From assembly GCF_028401955.1 (NCBI RefSeq), contig NZ_JAQOTJ010000025.1, forward strand, positions 1 through 41,227: a DNA stretch of 41,227 nt, written 5' to 3'. The stretch is from Bacillus sp. BP-3 (GTDB lineage: Bacteria; Bacillota; Bacilli; Bacillales; Bacillaceae_G). The stretch's first letter is position 1. Each line of letters opens with the position of its first letter. The notes below the pieces were generated by a model. That model made no database searches, was not told the origin of the DNA, and saw only the letters and a program-made list of their open reading frames with translations. A program made the position numbers and the translations under genes. Below, in pieces: positions 1 through 7,096 of this stretch.

Positions 1-32
1 GCATCCATAATCTTCATTACCTTTAGGTGATA
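1..32. repeat. 32-bp terminal overlap of a circular contig (left copy)
   Basis: Bases 1-32 (gcatccataatcttcattac...) are identical to 41196-41227. Because dut continues in frame across the two copies, this is best read as assembly overlap of a circular molecule of 41,195 bp. Confidence 0.93.
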
Positions 33-315
33 TATTCTCGATGATCACTCCAACTTCTCCGCGGTATCCACTATCAACCGTCCCTAATACAACTCGAAGT
101 TTTGTTTTTCGTGAAATCCCACTGCGCGGCCGTACCTGCAATTCAAATCCTAGTGGAATATCGAAAGCCAATCCTGTAGGAATTACTTTCGTTTCACCCG
201 GCTCAATAATCGTGTCCTCTGCTGCTACAAGATCAAAACCCGCATCTCCAGGCTTCGCATATTTCGGAAGCTCCACTGCTTCATTCATCTTCTTAACCTT
301 TACTCGTAAATTCAT
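1..315 (-). CDS. dut: dUTPase, N-terminal part (gene spans the circular join)
   Basis: Trimeric dUTPase: hydrolyses dUTP to dUMP and pyrophosphate, keeping uracil out of phage DNA. This piece holds residues 1-105 and the rest is at the other end of the window (41019-41195); together 163 residues in one frame. Seen here: motif 1 AKPGDAGFDL (20-29), motif 2 RPRSGIS (62-68) and motif 3 with GTVDSGYRGEVGV (78-90), where D81 and Y84 match the catalytic Asp and substrate-stacking Tyr. The ATG at 315 follows a GGGGCGG ribosome site and lies just after a small coiled-coil gene. About 20 extra residues separate motifs 3 and 4. Confidence 0.95.
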   Translation of the reverse strand, partial: MNLRVKVKKMNEAVELPKYAKPGDAGFDLVAAEDTIIEPGETKVIPTGLAFDIPLGFELQVRPRSGISRKTKLRVVLGTVDSGYRGEVGVIIENISPKGNEDYGC

Positions 316-327
316 TTTGTCCGCCCC

Positions 328-495
328 TTATAAATAACTTTTCAATTTTTCTTTCTGTTTCTTCAACACTTCCAAGGATAGCTGCGTTTTCCGCTTCTCG
401 TTATTCAATCCCACCAAGTGATATTCCATCTTACGAATCTCACTTTCTACTACTGCGAGTTCACCTTCCACCTGTATTTTGGTTTCTTTTTTCAT
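328..495 (-). CDS. Small coiled-coil protein, 55 aa
   Basis: Function not recognised. It is a 55-residue, highly charged, nearly all-helical peptide (starts MKKETKIQVEG, ends KEKLKSYL) with heptad-like spacing of L, V and I, so a short coiled coil is likely. The start is well supported: a perfect AGGAGG sits 7 bases before the ATG. It lies between the glutaredoxin-like gene and dut and is probably co-transcribed with them. Confidence 0.75.
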   Translation of the reverse strand: MKKETKIQVEGELAVVESEIRKMEYHLVGLNNEKRKTQLSLEVLKKQKEKLKSYL

Positions 496-505
496 GAAAT
501 CCCTC

Positions 506-739
506 CTACAGTCCTAATTTGGTCATTATTTTTCCTTCGTTAAAACCTTCAATTAACTCTTCATCTATATAAAATGACGGTAATGACATAATTCCTTTTT
601 CCTTCAGATCATCATAGACACCGAATAATTCATCTGCATTAATCTCTTCAATATCAACCTCAACCGGACAGTGCTGCAGCATGAATTTTGCTCTCTTGCA
701 ATTTGGGCAATTATTTTTACTAAACATTACAATTTTCAT
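506..739 (-). CDS. Glutaredoxin / NrdH-like thiol-disulfide protein
   Basis: Small thioredoxin-fold protein of 77 residues. The active-site CPNC is at 11-14 after a beta strand (KIVMFSKNN), and the cis-proline loop MSLPSFYID is at 51-59, both diagnostic of glutaredoxin-like redoxins. In phages such proteins usually reduce a ribonucleotide reductase or keep thiols reduced; no reductase gene is in this genome, so a host enzyme would be the partner. The ATG at 739 is one base after the stop of the upstream gene, which suggests translational coupling; an alternative start at 751 adds four residues. Confidence 0.85.
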   Translation of the reverse strand: MKIVMFSKNNCPNCKRAKFMLQHCPVEVDIEEINADELFGVYDDLKEKGIMSLPSFYIDEELIEGFNEGKIMTKLGL

Positions 740-740
740 A

Positions 741-1367
741 TCAATTACCATCTTTCTTTTTGTATTTTTGTACAGGTTTTGTTAATGCATCTATCGGATC
801 CATTCCTCTTGCGATTCTTTTCATTACTGTTATCTTTTTCTTTCCATACACCCTACACCATTCAGCCATACATTTAGTTTCATTATTGATTGTTAATTTC
901 ATATTTGTTCTTGTATTTCTTGTTTGTTCAGCTCTAGTTATCCATGAACAATTTTCTGGTTCATATCCTTTATTAACGTCTTCCCGTTCAATTGTTAAAG
1001 TTTCTTCATATCCGTTAGATAAGGCCCAACTTCTGAAATTCGGGAATTCATTCCATTCGTCACAAACTCTTATCCCTCTACCGCCATAAATCTTATAATT
1101 AATAGCATTAGGATTAGTACACCTTTGCTTCATGGTTCTCCATATACCGTATAACCGTGTTTTCTCACCGCCGTGTATAGTTGATCTTTTGATAGTCAAT
1201 TCCTTAGCTAGACAACCACACGATTTTGATTTATTACTTGAAACTAAGCTTGCTCTCATTTCTTTCCTATTTCCACACTCACATTCGAACAGCCAAATAG
1301 GATGTCCATGTTTTTTACCTACTTCTTTTATTGCAGTCAATCTATTAAACTTATCTCCTTTTTTCAT
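741..1367 (-). CDS. Zinc-ribbon AP2/HNH-type DNA-binding (homing-endonuclease-like) protein
   Basis: 208 residues. N-terminal zinc ribbon with CxC at 29/31 and CGC at 50-52, then the phage AP2/HNH-like core: MKQRCTNPN (79-87), YGGRGIRVCDEW (94-105), WALSNGY (114-120) and GYEPENCSW (134-142). In the family the central motif normally reads T-I-D-R-I-D-V-N; here it is TIEREDVN (125-132), so a nuclease role may be lost or altered. The C-terminus (157-198) is a helix-turn-helix-like module ending ARGMDPIDALTKP, which also occurs in tandem in two nearby genes. The second ATG is preferred because AAAGGGAG lies 9 bases upstream. A paralogue is at 5748-6401. Confidence 0.75.
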   Translation of the reverse strand: MKKGDKFNRLTAIKEVGKKHGHPIWLFECECGNRKEMRASLVSSNKSKSCGCLAKELTIKRSTIHGGEKTRLYGIWRTMKQRCTNPNAINYKIYGGRGIRVCDEWNEFPNFRSWALSNGYEETLTIEREDVNKGYEPENCSWITRAEQTRNTRTNMKLTINNETKCMAEWCRVYGKKKITVMKRIARGMDPIDALTKPVQKYKKKDGN

Positions 1368-1497
1368 TCTCCCCATCTCCCTTTATCAACTCGAATAACT
1401 CATCCTCACTCATTTCATAAAGCTGTCGCCCTGTGCCCTCTTCCTTGTAAATCCCCCTATGTAGTAGCACATTGATGAATATTTGTTTCCTGTCCAT
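1351..1497 (-). CDS. FbpA-like small protein (Fur-regulated basic protein family), 48 aa
   Basis: 48 residues. The segment LLHRGIYKEEGTGRQLYEMS followed by E-D-E-L-F-E-L resembles the FbpA family pattern (hydrophobic helix, GIYK, RQLYELS, E-L). In B. subtilis FbpA belongs to the Fur iron regulon; in phages its role is unknown. A GGAGG-like site precedes the ATG. The 3' end overlaps the AP2/HNH-like gene, whose start codons lie inside it, so the two are translationally linked. Family assignment is by remembered pattern only. Confidence 0.6.
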   Translation of the reverse strand: MDRKQIFINVLLHRGIYKEEGTGRQLYEMSEDELFELIKGDGENEKRR

Positions 1498-1505
1498 TGC
1501 GCCTC

Positions 1506-1703
1506 CTAATGCATCCCTTTCATATAATCCGTCTTCAGATTTCGTAATAACATGATTTCCTTTGGTCCGACTTCATGTCCTAACGAATCCACTTTCCTTG
1601 CATGAGCCTCGCCATACATCGTCACACGCGTTACAGCGATATGCTCACCTGTTTGCTTGTTTGTCCAGAAACCTCTTAATGTCGCCCGTTCCTTCGGTGT
1701 CAT
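1506..1703 (-). CDS. Conserved phage hypothetical protein, 65 aa
   Basis: Function not recognised. The protein begins MTPKERATLRGFW and contains a possible beta-rich core (GEHIAVTRVTMYGEAHARKV). The start is strong: AGGAGG sits 7 bases before the ATG. It is in line with the neighbouring minus-strand early genes, 11 bp after the tandem-module protein at 1715-2113. Confidence 0.65.
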   Translation of the reverse strand: MTPKERATLRGFWTNKQTGEHIAVTRVTMYGEAHARKVDSLGHEVGPKEIMLLRNLKTDYMKGMH

Positions 1704-1714
1704 GGCTTGTCCTC

Positions 1715-2113
1715 CTAGCTGATTTGTTCATTCTTATATTTACGTGTTGGTTTTGTCGCAGCTTCATACAGCTCCATTCCCCTTGCGACTCTCTTATAAA
1801 ATGTAATTTCTTTAATTCCGTTTTCTAGAGCAATTTCAAGGAATACCGTCAATCCTTTCGGCCTTGTAGCCGCTTGTTGTGGTGTCATTCCTTCTTTTAA
1901 TCTCTTAAAATAAGTAATTCTGCTAATCCCGTTCCTTTCGGCGATTAATATCATATGTTCATGTTTGTTTTTTACCGTTTTAACGGGTTCTGTTATAGCG
2001 CGTTCAATGTTCCAGCCATACAAATAAACTCGCTGATATACATTCTGCTTGTTAATACCATTTTTCGCTGCTATTTCATAATATTTTTGAGCGATTACAG
2101 TTTTGTATTTCAT
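1715..2113 (-). CDS. Tandem-repeat HTH-like protein (three modules), 132 aa
   Basis: Almost the whole protein consists of three copies of a module of about 33 residues (11-43, 54-85, 91-122). The pattern is helix, A-x-x-N-G-I, a few residues, T/V-(F/Y)-x-x-R, then G-(M/W)-x-x-x-x-A-(A/I)-T-x-P. Clear copies include NGISRITYFKRLKEGM and NGIKEITFYKRVARGM. The NGIS...R layout looks like a helix-turn-helix whose second helix is recognition-like. The same module closes the AP2/HNH-like protein at 741-1367. The ATG at 2113 has AAAGGAG upstream and is one base after the preceding stop. DNA or RNA binding is inferred; no function is known to me. Confidence 0.7.
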   Translation of the reverse strand: MKYKTVIAQKYYEIAAKNGINKQNVYQRVYLYGWNIERAITEPVKTVKNKHEHMILIAERNGISRITYFKRLKEGMTPQQAATRPKGLTVFLEIALENGIKEITFYKRVARGMELYEAATKPTRKYKNEQIS

Positions 2114-2114
2114 G

Positions 2115-2534
2115 TCAATTCTCCTTTCTCGTTTTTCCACCTCGGTTATCTAAAGGTTTTGTTGCCGCTGTATATTGATCCATTCCGTTTTCAATCCGTT
2201 TATAAAATGTTCTTTGACTGATTCCGTTCTGTTTACGTAGTTCTATAACATCTCCATATTTTCCGGGTTTCTTCGTTGCCGCATCATATGGAGTCCATCC
2301 TTTTTTTACCCTTTGCATAAATGTTGATTCACTAATTCCGTTCTTTTGTGCCAATAAAAGCATCTTCTTTCTTTCTGATACATTTTTACCTCTTATAGAA
2401 GGTTTTGTTATGGCTTCTTTCAAACTCCATCCATTCATCAAACGAAAATCAACATTACTTTTTAAGAGTCCAATTTTCAAAGCTGTATCGTAATCTTTTT
2501 GCGTTGGAACTTCTCTCAAGTAGATGTTTCCCAT
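2115..2534 (-). CDS. Tandem-repeat HTH-like protein (three modules), 139 aa, paralogue of next gene
   Basis: Sister of the 1715-2113 gene with the same architecture: modules at about 15-45, 57-90 and 95-127, including NGISESTFMQRVKKGW and NGISQRTFYKRIENGM, each ending A-(A/I)-T-K-P. The first module is the most diverged (IGLLKSNVDFRLMNGW). No catalytic motif is visible. A GAGGTG site precedes the ATG. The two genes form a tandem pair arising from gene and module duplication; sequence-specific nucleic-acid binding is inferred from the modules. Confidence 0.7.
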   Translation of the reverse strand: MGNIYLREVPTQKDYDTALKIGLLKSNVDFRLMNGWSLKEAITKPSIRGKNVSERKKMLLLAQKNGISESTFMQRVKKGWTPYDAATKKPGKYGDVIELRKQNGISQRTFYKRIENGMDQYTAATKPLDNRGGKTRKEN

Positions 2535-2543
2535 AAAATCACC

Positions 2544-2693
2544 TCAATCCAGTTCCATAATTTCTTTCAAAGTTTTATCTGAAATGTAAGTGTTCTTAAT
2601 AAGTATTCTCCCGTACTTCTTCCTTGCCGTGCTTGTTGCTGAATAATCAAACGCTCCTATCACATCATCAAGTGAAAGTTGTTCTATTGTCAT
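2544..2693 (-). CDS. Hypothetical protein, 49 aa
   Basis: Not recognised. The peptide begins MTIEQLSLDDVIGAFDYS and is followed directly by GAGGTGA, the ribosome site of the next gene. Its ATG overlaps the stop codon of the upstream gene (ATGA), typical of a translationally coupled phage operon. Mixed helical character, no membrane segment. Confidence 0.6.
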   Translation of the reverse strand: MTIEQLSLDDVIGAFDYSATSTARKKYGRILIKNTYISDKTLKEIMELD

Positions 2694-2980
2694 ACAAGAC
2701 TCACTTTCCTTTGCTCTATTCTCCCTCTTATCGACTGGTCAAGAATCAGAACGGCTATTTCATTTTGTCCTCGCCCTAATTCCTGCTCCAATTCATAAAT
2801 ACTTGCACCTTCTCGCCATAATCTTCGGAACGCCTTAATCTTGTCTTCGTCCCAAATGAAGTCAATATCTTCAAGTGCTATATGAATGTTTCGGCGACGT
2901 TCTGTCATTAAGTCGCGTTCTTGTGCTGCCATTGCCTTACTTTCACGTGCCGCTCCTTCCGCTATTCTGAATTTAGCCAT
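2690..2980 (-). CDS. Putative HTH DNA-binding protein, 96 aa
   Basis: Starts MAKFRIAEGAARESK. The C-terminal half, F-R-R-L-W-R-E-G-A-S-I-Y-E-L-E-Q-E-L-G, resembles a helix-turn-helix of the resolvase or sigma-like type (W-R-E-G-x-S-I-x-E-L-x-x-x-L-G). The start at 2980 is chosen because GGGGAGG lies 10 bases upstream; a longer frame to 3019 would overlap the preceding gene. Next to the replication genes, so it could regulate early functions; the exact role is unknown. Confidence 0.6.
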   Translation of the reverse strand: MAKFRIAEGAARESKAMAAQERDLMTERRRNIHIALEDIDFIWDEDKIKAFRRLWREGASIYELEQELGRGQNEIAVLILDQSIRGRIEQRKVSLV

Positions 2981-3008
2981 CCCATTACATCCTCCCCAAG
3001 ATTCGCTT

Positions 3009-3245
3009 TTATCCGGCAATTAGTTTATGTGTATTTGTAATTCCGTTTCGCTTCATATAATCGTTGATATGTGCGTTCATTGAATCTCTAAAACGATCTT
3101 GATAGTAAAAATCAAGTTTATTTGCGTTATCTTCATATGTTAGGACCTTCTTTTCTAATACAAGGAAATCAATTAGAACCCATAATTCAAACGCTCCTGG
3201 CATATCTGAACTTTTCGCTTCTTTCCACATTTCGAAAAGCGTCAT
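3009..3245 (-). CDS. Hypothetical protein next to replicative helicase, 78 aa
   Basis: Not recognised. A 78-residue, largely helical, acidic-aromatic protein (starts MTLFEMWKEAKSS). It follows the DnaB-like helicase gene by only 4 bp and has AAAGGAG before its ATG. Its place beside initiator and helicase makes a replication accessory role possible, but no helicase-loader motif (no P-loop) is present. Confidence 0.6.
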   Translation of the reverse strand: MTLFEMWKEAKSSDMPGAFELWVLIDFLVLEKKVLTYEDNANKLDFYYQDRFRDSMNAHINDYMKRNGITNTHKLIAG

Positions 3246-3249
3246 GGCG

Positions 3250-4557
3250 TTACACTCCTTTTTCTATAAATAGGTTTGTCTTCGGAATAAAATTGAAACC
3301 AAGCGAACCAACGAATCCGTTACGATTTTTAGCAAGAATCAGTTCAACATCATGAATCTTCTCTTTTTCTCGCTGTTCTCTGTCAAAATAAGCTGGACGG
3401 TGCGGGAATATAATCACATCTGCTATTTCCTCAATGCTTCCAGATTCCCTTATATCGGACATTGAAGGTGCTTTGTCCTGTTTACCTTCAACTGCTCTGT
3501 TTAACTGCGCTACGAGGATAATACACACCTTGAATTCCTTCTGAATGTCTTTTAATTGATTCATAATGTATGTGAATTTAAGATGGTTACTATCAAAACG
3601 CTCATCTGTTCCAACGTGTCCTAAGTGATCGATAGCAAATACATGTTTTTTATCTGGAAACTCTTTAACTTTCTTTCTAATGACCGCTCTGATCTCATTT
3701 ATATTTTTCTCATCTCTCACATCTAGTAGTAACTCTGATAAAACACCACATGCCTTGTTATACTTGTCCCATAATTCAGATCTACCACCGAAAAACTTGT
3801 TAGGATTCGTCATGGATGCTACTGGCAACTTTCCCTCCATGGCAATCAATCTATCAATGATCTTTATGTCGGCCATCTCACACGAGAAGAATGTACCCAT
3901 ATAATTCGGATCTTCAGCAGCTCCTTTTCTCATCGTGTCTAATACAAAAGCGGTCTTTCCGACACTTGGACGCGCTGCTACTATTACTAAATCCGTAGGT
4001 TGCCAACCATCCATTGCATTGTTCAATGTTTTAAAACCTGTAGACGCTCCACTCAGTCCGTTTACCGGCATCTTGCTATGTTGTTCTATTCGAATTTGTA
4101 ACTTGTCTTTAAACGAATGCTGAGGCTTTACAGTATCAATCTGCACATTATTAATCTTCGAAAGTAGTTCATTAAGCTGTGTAGAGCTATGCGAAAACTT
4201 AGTTTTGTCCTTAAATGATTCAACGATATGCAGCACATCATCAATTGCAATGAACTCAATCATTTTCTGTTGTATGAAATTGTAGTTATGGCAGCTGTTC
4301 GTCAGTCCGTATACATTGGTTACAGTGTTCCAACCACCAAACATCGCTTTTCTGTCGTCTCCAAGTTGGTGGAGACTCATAATATCTACTTGCTTTTCTT
4401 CATCACGCAACTCTTTCATAACCTTGAATAAGTATCTATTGTTATCATTTAAGAAATGCTTATCTCTTAACCTTGTTTCTCCGATCAATGTGTTATCTAA
4501 CATGAACATGTTTAGCATGTAGCATTCATTTTCATAATGTGTAGTGTATTTTTCCAT
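3250..4557 (-). CDS. dnaB: Replicative DNA helicase, DnaB family
   Basis: 435 residues, a DnaB/SF4 hexameric helicase that unwinds DNA ahead of the phage fork. An N-terminal helical domain (1-110) is followed by the RecA-like ATPase: Walker A ARPSVGKTA (195-203, K201), FFSCEM with E227, Walker B HVFAIDHLGH (D310), the AQLNR motif (350-354) and the DnaB signature D-I-R-E-S-G-S-I-E-E-I-A-D. The ATG has GAGGGG upstream. It follows the replication initiator by 13 bp, the usual phage arrangement in which the initiator recruits its own helicase. No separate DnaC/DnaI-type loader is seen. Confidence 0.93.
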   Translation of the reverse strand: MEKYTTHYENECYMLNMFMLDNTLIGETRLRDKHFLNDNNRYLFKVMKELRDEEKQVDIMSLHQLGDDRKAMFGGWNTVTNVYGLTNSCHNYNFIQQKMIEFIAIDDVLHIVESFKDKTKFSHSSTQLNELLSKINNVQIDTVKPQHSFKDKLQIRIEQHSKMPVNGLSGASTGFKTLNNAMDGWQPTDLVIVAARPSVGKTAFVLDTMRKGAAEDPNYMGTFFSCEMADIKIIDRLIAMEGKLPVASMTNPNKFFGGRSELWDKYNKACGVLSELLLDVRDEKNINEIRAVIRKKVKEFPDKKHVFAIDHLGHVGTDERFDSNHLKFTYIMNQLKDIQKEFKVCIILVAQLNRAVEGKQDKAPSMSDIRESGSIEEIADVIIFPHRPAYFDREQREKEKIHDVELILAKNRNGFVGSLGFNFIPKTNLFIEKGV

Positions 4558-4570
4558 TCCTTGTATCCCC

Positions 4571-5380
4571 TCAATCGAACATGTTATTTAAATCTAATTT
4601 CGTTTCACTGTTTGTTTTTACAATCTGTTTGTATTCTGTGAATCTATCATCATTCAAGAATCCCTCTAACATTTTGATGTATTGCAATTCTGTTCCCTTT
4701 TGCTGACATTCTTTTGCATAACATGAAACTCCGTATTTAATACTTTCATGACTGTGTTCTCTGTCTAACGCTTCTTTATAACGTTGGTATGCTTTTGGTT
4801 TGTTTCTTTTTTTCGGATAGATGCTCCATATTTCTTCAAAATCATCACTGTAAGAATTCTTTTTATGATTCTTCTTCGTGTCTGCTTTAGCAGCACATAT
4901 ATTATTGTTTGTAGTCTTTGTTGTAATCTCTGTAGTAATCTCTGTTAAAGAATTTACCGTTTCGGTAAGTTCCATTTTCCCCAAAGGTGAAATTGGATTT
5001 TCCCCAAAGGTCAAAATGGATTTTACCCTTTCGGTAACTTCGGAAATGTTTAATTTGATGTGATTTGTTGGAGCTCCGTTAAATTTGAACTTCTGAACTT
5101 CAACAAATCCTTTATTTATTAGAATTTTGATTGCCCTATCGTACTGTTTAGGTGTAATTCTAATCTCGTCTTTCCAATCCTCACGACCTTTAGCGAGCCA
5201 AAACTCATTGTTCTTTTTTACCCTCAACTTGCTCTTTCCTTGTTCATTAGGCATATACCAATAAACGATTTGCCCTAACAAAATCCCAGCAATTAAATCT
5301 TCAGTGATATCAACATAAGCGAGTCGCACCATATAACCGCTTCTTGCAAATGTTTCTAGTTGAAATATGTTACTACTCAT
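4571..5380 (-). CDS. Phage replication initiator (origin-binding protein, O/DnaD-like)
   Basis: 269 residues. The N-terminal ~115 residues look like the winged-helix domain of phage replisome organisers (SGYMVRLAYVDI, then R-I-T-P-K-Q-Y-D-R-A-I-K-I-L-I-N-K-G-F-V). A low-complexity linker (about 115-170) follows. The C-terminal part, E-E-I-W-S-I-Y-P-K-K-R-N-K-P-K-A, matches the motif common in phage and plasmid replication proteins that contact helicase. The linker DNA carries four 23-bp iterons, so origin and initiator gene coincide as in lambda O. The start is an ATG 8 bp inside the preceding gene with GAAGGTG upstream. Confidence 0.85.
   Translation of the reverse strand: MSSNIFQLETFARSGYMVRLAYVDITEDLIAGILLGQIVYWYMPNEQGKSKLRVKKNNEFWLAKGREDWKDEIRITPKQYDRAIKILINKGFVEVQKFKFNGAPTNHIKLNISEVTERVKSILTFGENPISPLGKMELTETVNSLTEITTEITTKTTNNNICAAKADTKKNHKKNSYSDDFEEIWSIYPKKRNKPKAYQRYKEALDREHSHESIKYGVSCYAKECQQKGTELQYIKMLEGFLNDDRFTEYKQIVKTNSETKLDLNNMFD
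4952..5043. repeat. Four 23-bp iterons: probable phage replication origin
   Basis: Four consecutive 23-bp units at 4952-4974, 4975-4997, 4998-5020 and 5021-5043. The middle two share ttttccccaaaggt followed by a-rich sequence and gga; the outer two carry accgtttcggtaa-type cores. They lie in the linker-coding part of the initiator gene, where iteron origins of lambdoid and Bacillus phages commonly sit. Origin function is inferred. Confidence 0.75.
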
Positions 5381-5576
5381 TTAGTTCACCTTCTTCATCC
5401 ATACCTGTAAATCTTATTTTTTGATTACCTTTAAATGTTCCATCATGATAAAACGTCTTTTCTGTACGATATACTCGTTTAATCGGAGTTATATAGTCAT
5501 AACCTTTTGCCTCTAAATCTTTAACAGCCTGAATCATTTCTTTCATCGTTCCTCGTCTTACCGGTACTTTAAACAT
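5373..5576 (-). CDS. Hypothetical protein, 67 aa
   Basis: Not recognised. Begins MFKVPVRRGTMKEMIQAV and has an alternating strand-rich C-terminus (R-V-Y-R-T-E-K-T-F-Y-H-D-G-T-F-K-G). The ATG at 5576 has GGAGG 7 bases upstream and overlaps the stop of the previous gene (TGATG); its own 3' end overlaps the initiator start by 8 bp. Tight coupling suggests expression with the initiator. Confidence 0.65.
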   Translation of the reverse strand: MFKVPVRRGTMKEMIQAVKDLEAKGYDYITPIKRVYRTEKTFYHDGTFKGNQKIRFTGMDEEGELNE

Positions 5577-5755
5577 CACAGGACCTCCACTTCGCATAAC
5601 GCTATGCCGTTTGTGATGCTCACAATTCGATAACCAGGATAACGTTTGTTATTGATGTACTTCCTTGCATTAAGCAGCTGTTCAAATTCATTTTGTGCGC
5701 CCTCCGTAACCCATCGTGGCAAAACAACACTTGTTAAAATTTGTCCATCAATCAA
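5576..5755 (-). CDS. Hypothetical protein, 59 aa, TTG start
   Basis: Not recognised. Frame begins at TTG (5755) with GGGGAG ten bases upstream, reading (M)IDGQILTSVVLPRWVTEGA and ending ITNGIALCEVEVL. It fills the otherwise empty gap between the AP2/HNH-like gene (8-bp overlap) and the 67-aa gene (TGATG overlap), which supports it despite the weak start codon. Confidence 0.6.
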   Translation of the reverse strand: MIDGQILTSVVLPRWVTEGAQNEFEQLLNARKYINNKRYPGYRIVSITNGIALCEVEVL

Positions 5756-6401
5756 GACTTTTCAACTCCCCTTTTTGGTTATGTTTTAAAGATCCCGACT
5801 TACTAATCAGTTCTTTACCTCTATAACCACGATGGTATCTGTAAAACACAGCAGCTTTACTAAGAGAATACTTTTCACATATTTCAGGTAAAGTAAGAAG
5901 CTCTCCATTTATTTCAACGCGAATTGTATCTCTTTTGTTCCTTTGTTGTAATGATTGCGGAATCCATCTACAGTTATTAGGACTATAATTACCATTAACA
6001 TCGATACGATCAATTGATAAATCGTCTTTATAACCGTTTTCCATGGCCCACCAGTAAAAGTTATCGTAACTTTCCACCCACTCTTCGCACATCTTAATTC
6101 CACGTGCTCCATAATGTTTATAATTAGGACAATTAGGGTTTGTACATCGTTGCTTCATTCCATCAAAAATCTTATTTAAACGTTTGTTATAAACCTTTCC
6201 TTTAGATCTTGATTCACTTAGCAAACGCGACTTTTGACATCCACAACTGTAAACGATTGATTTTTCTAATTGATACCTTGCAAATATCACTTCATTTCCG
6301 CATTCACATTTACATCTCCAGTTGCTATGTCCTACATATTCAATCGCAGTTAGATAGTTGAATTTTTTATTTGAAATATCTTTATATCGTCGCGTTTGCA
6401 T
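5748..6401 (-). CDS. Zinc-ribbon AP2/HNH-type homing-endonuclease-like protein
   Basis: 217 residues, paralogue of 741-1367. N-terminal zinc ribbon (cysteines at 30/32/34 and 53/55), core MKQRCTNPN (82-90), YGARGIKMCEEW (97-108), WAMENGY (118-124) and an intact DRIDVNGNYSPNNCRW (131-146), which the 741 paralogue lacks. The C-terminus (163-200) reads LPEICEKYSLSKAAVFYRYH, a likely DNA-recognition helix-turn-helix. It may be a free-standing mobile endonuclease inserted between early genes. The ATG is preceded by AAGGAGATG at good spacing. Confidence 0.78.
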   Translation of the reverse strand: MQTRRYKDISNKKFNYLTAIEYVGHSNWRCKCECGNEVIFARYQLEKSIVYSCGCQKSRLLSESRSKGKVYNKRLNKIFDGMKQRCTNPNCPNYKHYGARGIKMCEEWVESYDNFYWWAMENGYKDDLSIDRIDVNGNYSPNNCRWIPQSLQQRNKRDTIRVEINGELLTLPEICEKYSLSKAAVFYRYHRGYRGKELISKSGSLKHNQKGELKSLD

Positions 6402-6415
6402 GGCTTTTCATCTCC

Positions 6416-7096
6416 TTAATTAGCTTTGTATTGATTTTCCCAACCGATCAGTACCTCTATTGCTTTCGATGCATCTTTTGAAGTAATGTCAGTTAAGCTG
6501 TTTACACTGATGTTGCTTTTTAATGTATCTTCAACTGCTTGTTTATCAGATTGAGAAAGGACTGATACATGTGCTATTTTCGCTTGTATCATCTTCATTT
6601 GTTTTTCTGATGCTTTACCATTACCTCCACCACTTCCGTTTCCTTGTGGCTTATTTGGAGCTTGTCCACTATTACTTTTTTGGTTTGGTTTTCCGTCTTT
6701 CCCATAAGTAGCTCCATTCCCATCATCATCTTCACCTGTATTCAAGCTAAGGAATGCTGCTAGTGAGTAACGACGAGCATATGTGATGCAACTTCCTACT
6801 GCTTGTGGATCGTTTTTAACTGGCTTCATTGTGAGTTCATCACTTTCTAGCCACTCGCCACTCTCATGTAAGAGAAGTGTTTTTAATGTGACGTTTTGAC
6901 CATCACCGCTTGGTATTTGCATGATACTTAGCCCGTTTTTTGATAGTAGTGGTCTTATTTCATCGATAATCGTGTCTAGTGTTGCGTAATTGTTTTTAAA
7001 GAAAGGATTATCTGCATCCTTAGCAATTTTATTTACCTCTGAATTGAACTTAACTAACGCTTTCGCTAGTTCAGTAATTGTTTCACTCTTGTTCAT
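6416..7096 (-). CDS. erf: ERF-family single-strand annealing recombinase
   Basis: 226 residues. The N-terminal ERF domain (about 1-125) has NPFFKNNYATLDTIIDEI (30-47), L-S-K-N-G-L-S-I-M-Q (51-60) and the family signature GSCITYARRYSLAAFL (101-116). A Gly/Asn/Pro-rich flexible linker (125-165) leads to a C-terminal helical domain. ERF proteins bind single-stranded ends and anneal complementary strands, used in phage recombination and in circularising or concatenating genomes. AAGGAG precedes the ATG. Upstream genes overlap it by 14 bp. Confidence 0.92.
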   Translation of the reverse strand: MNKSETITELAKALVKFNSEVNKIAKDADNPFFKNNYATLDTIIDEIRPLLSKNGLSIMQIPSGDGQNVTLKTLLLHESGEWLESDELTMKPVKNDPQAVGSCITYARRYSLAAFLSLNTGEDDDGNGATYGKDGKPNQKSNSGQAPNKPQGNGSGGGNGKASEKQMKMIQAKIAHVSVLSQSDKQAVEDTLKSNISVNSLTDITSKDASKAIEVLIGWENQYKAN

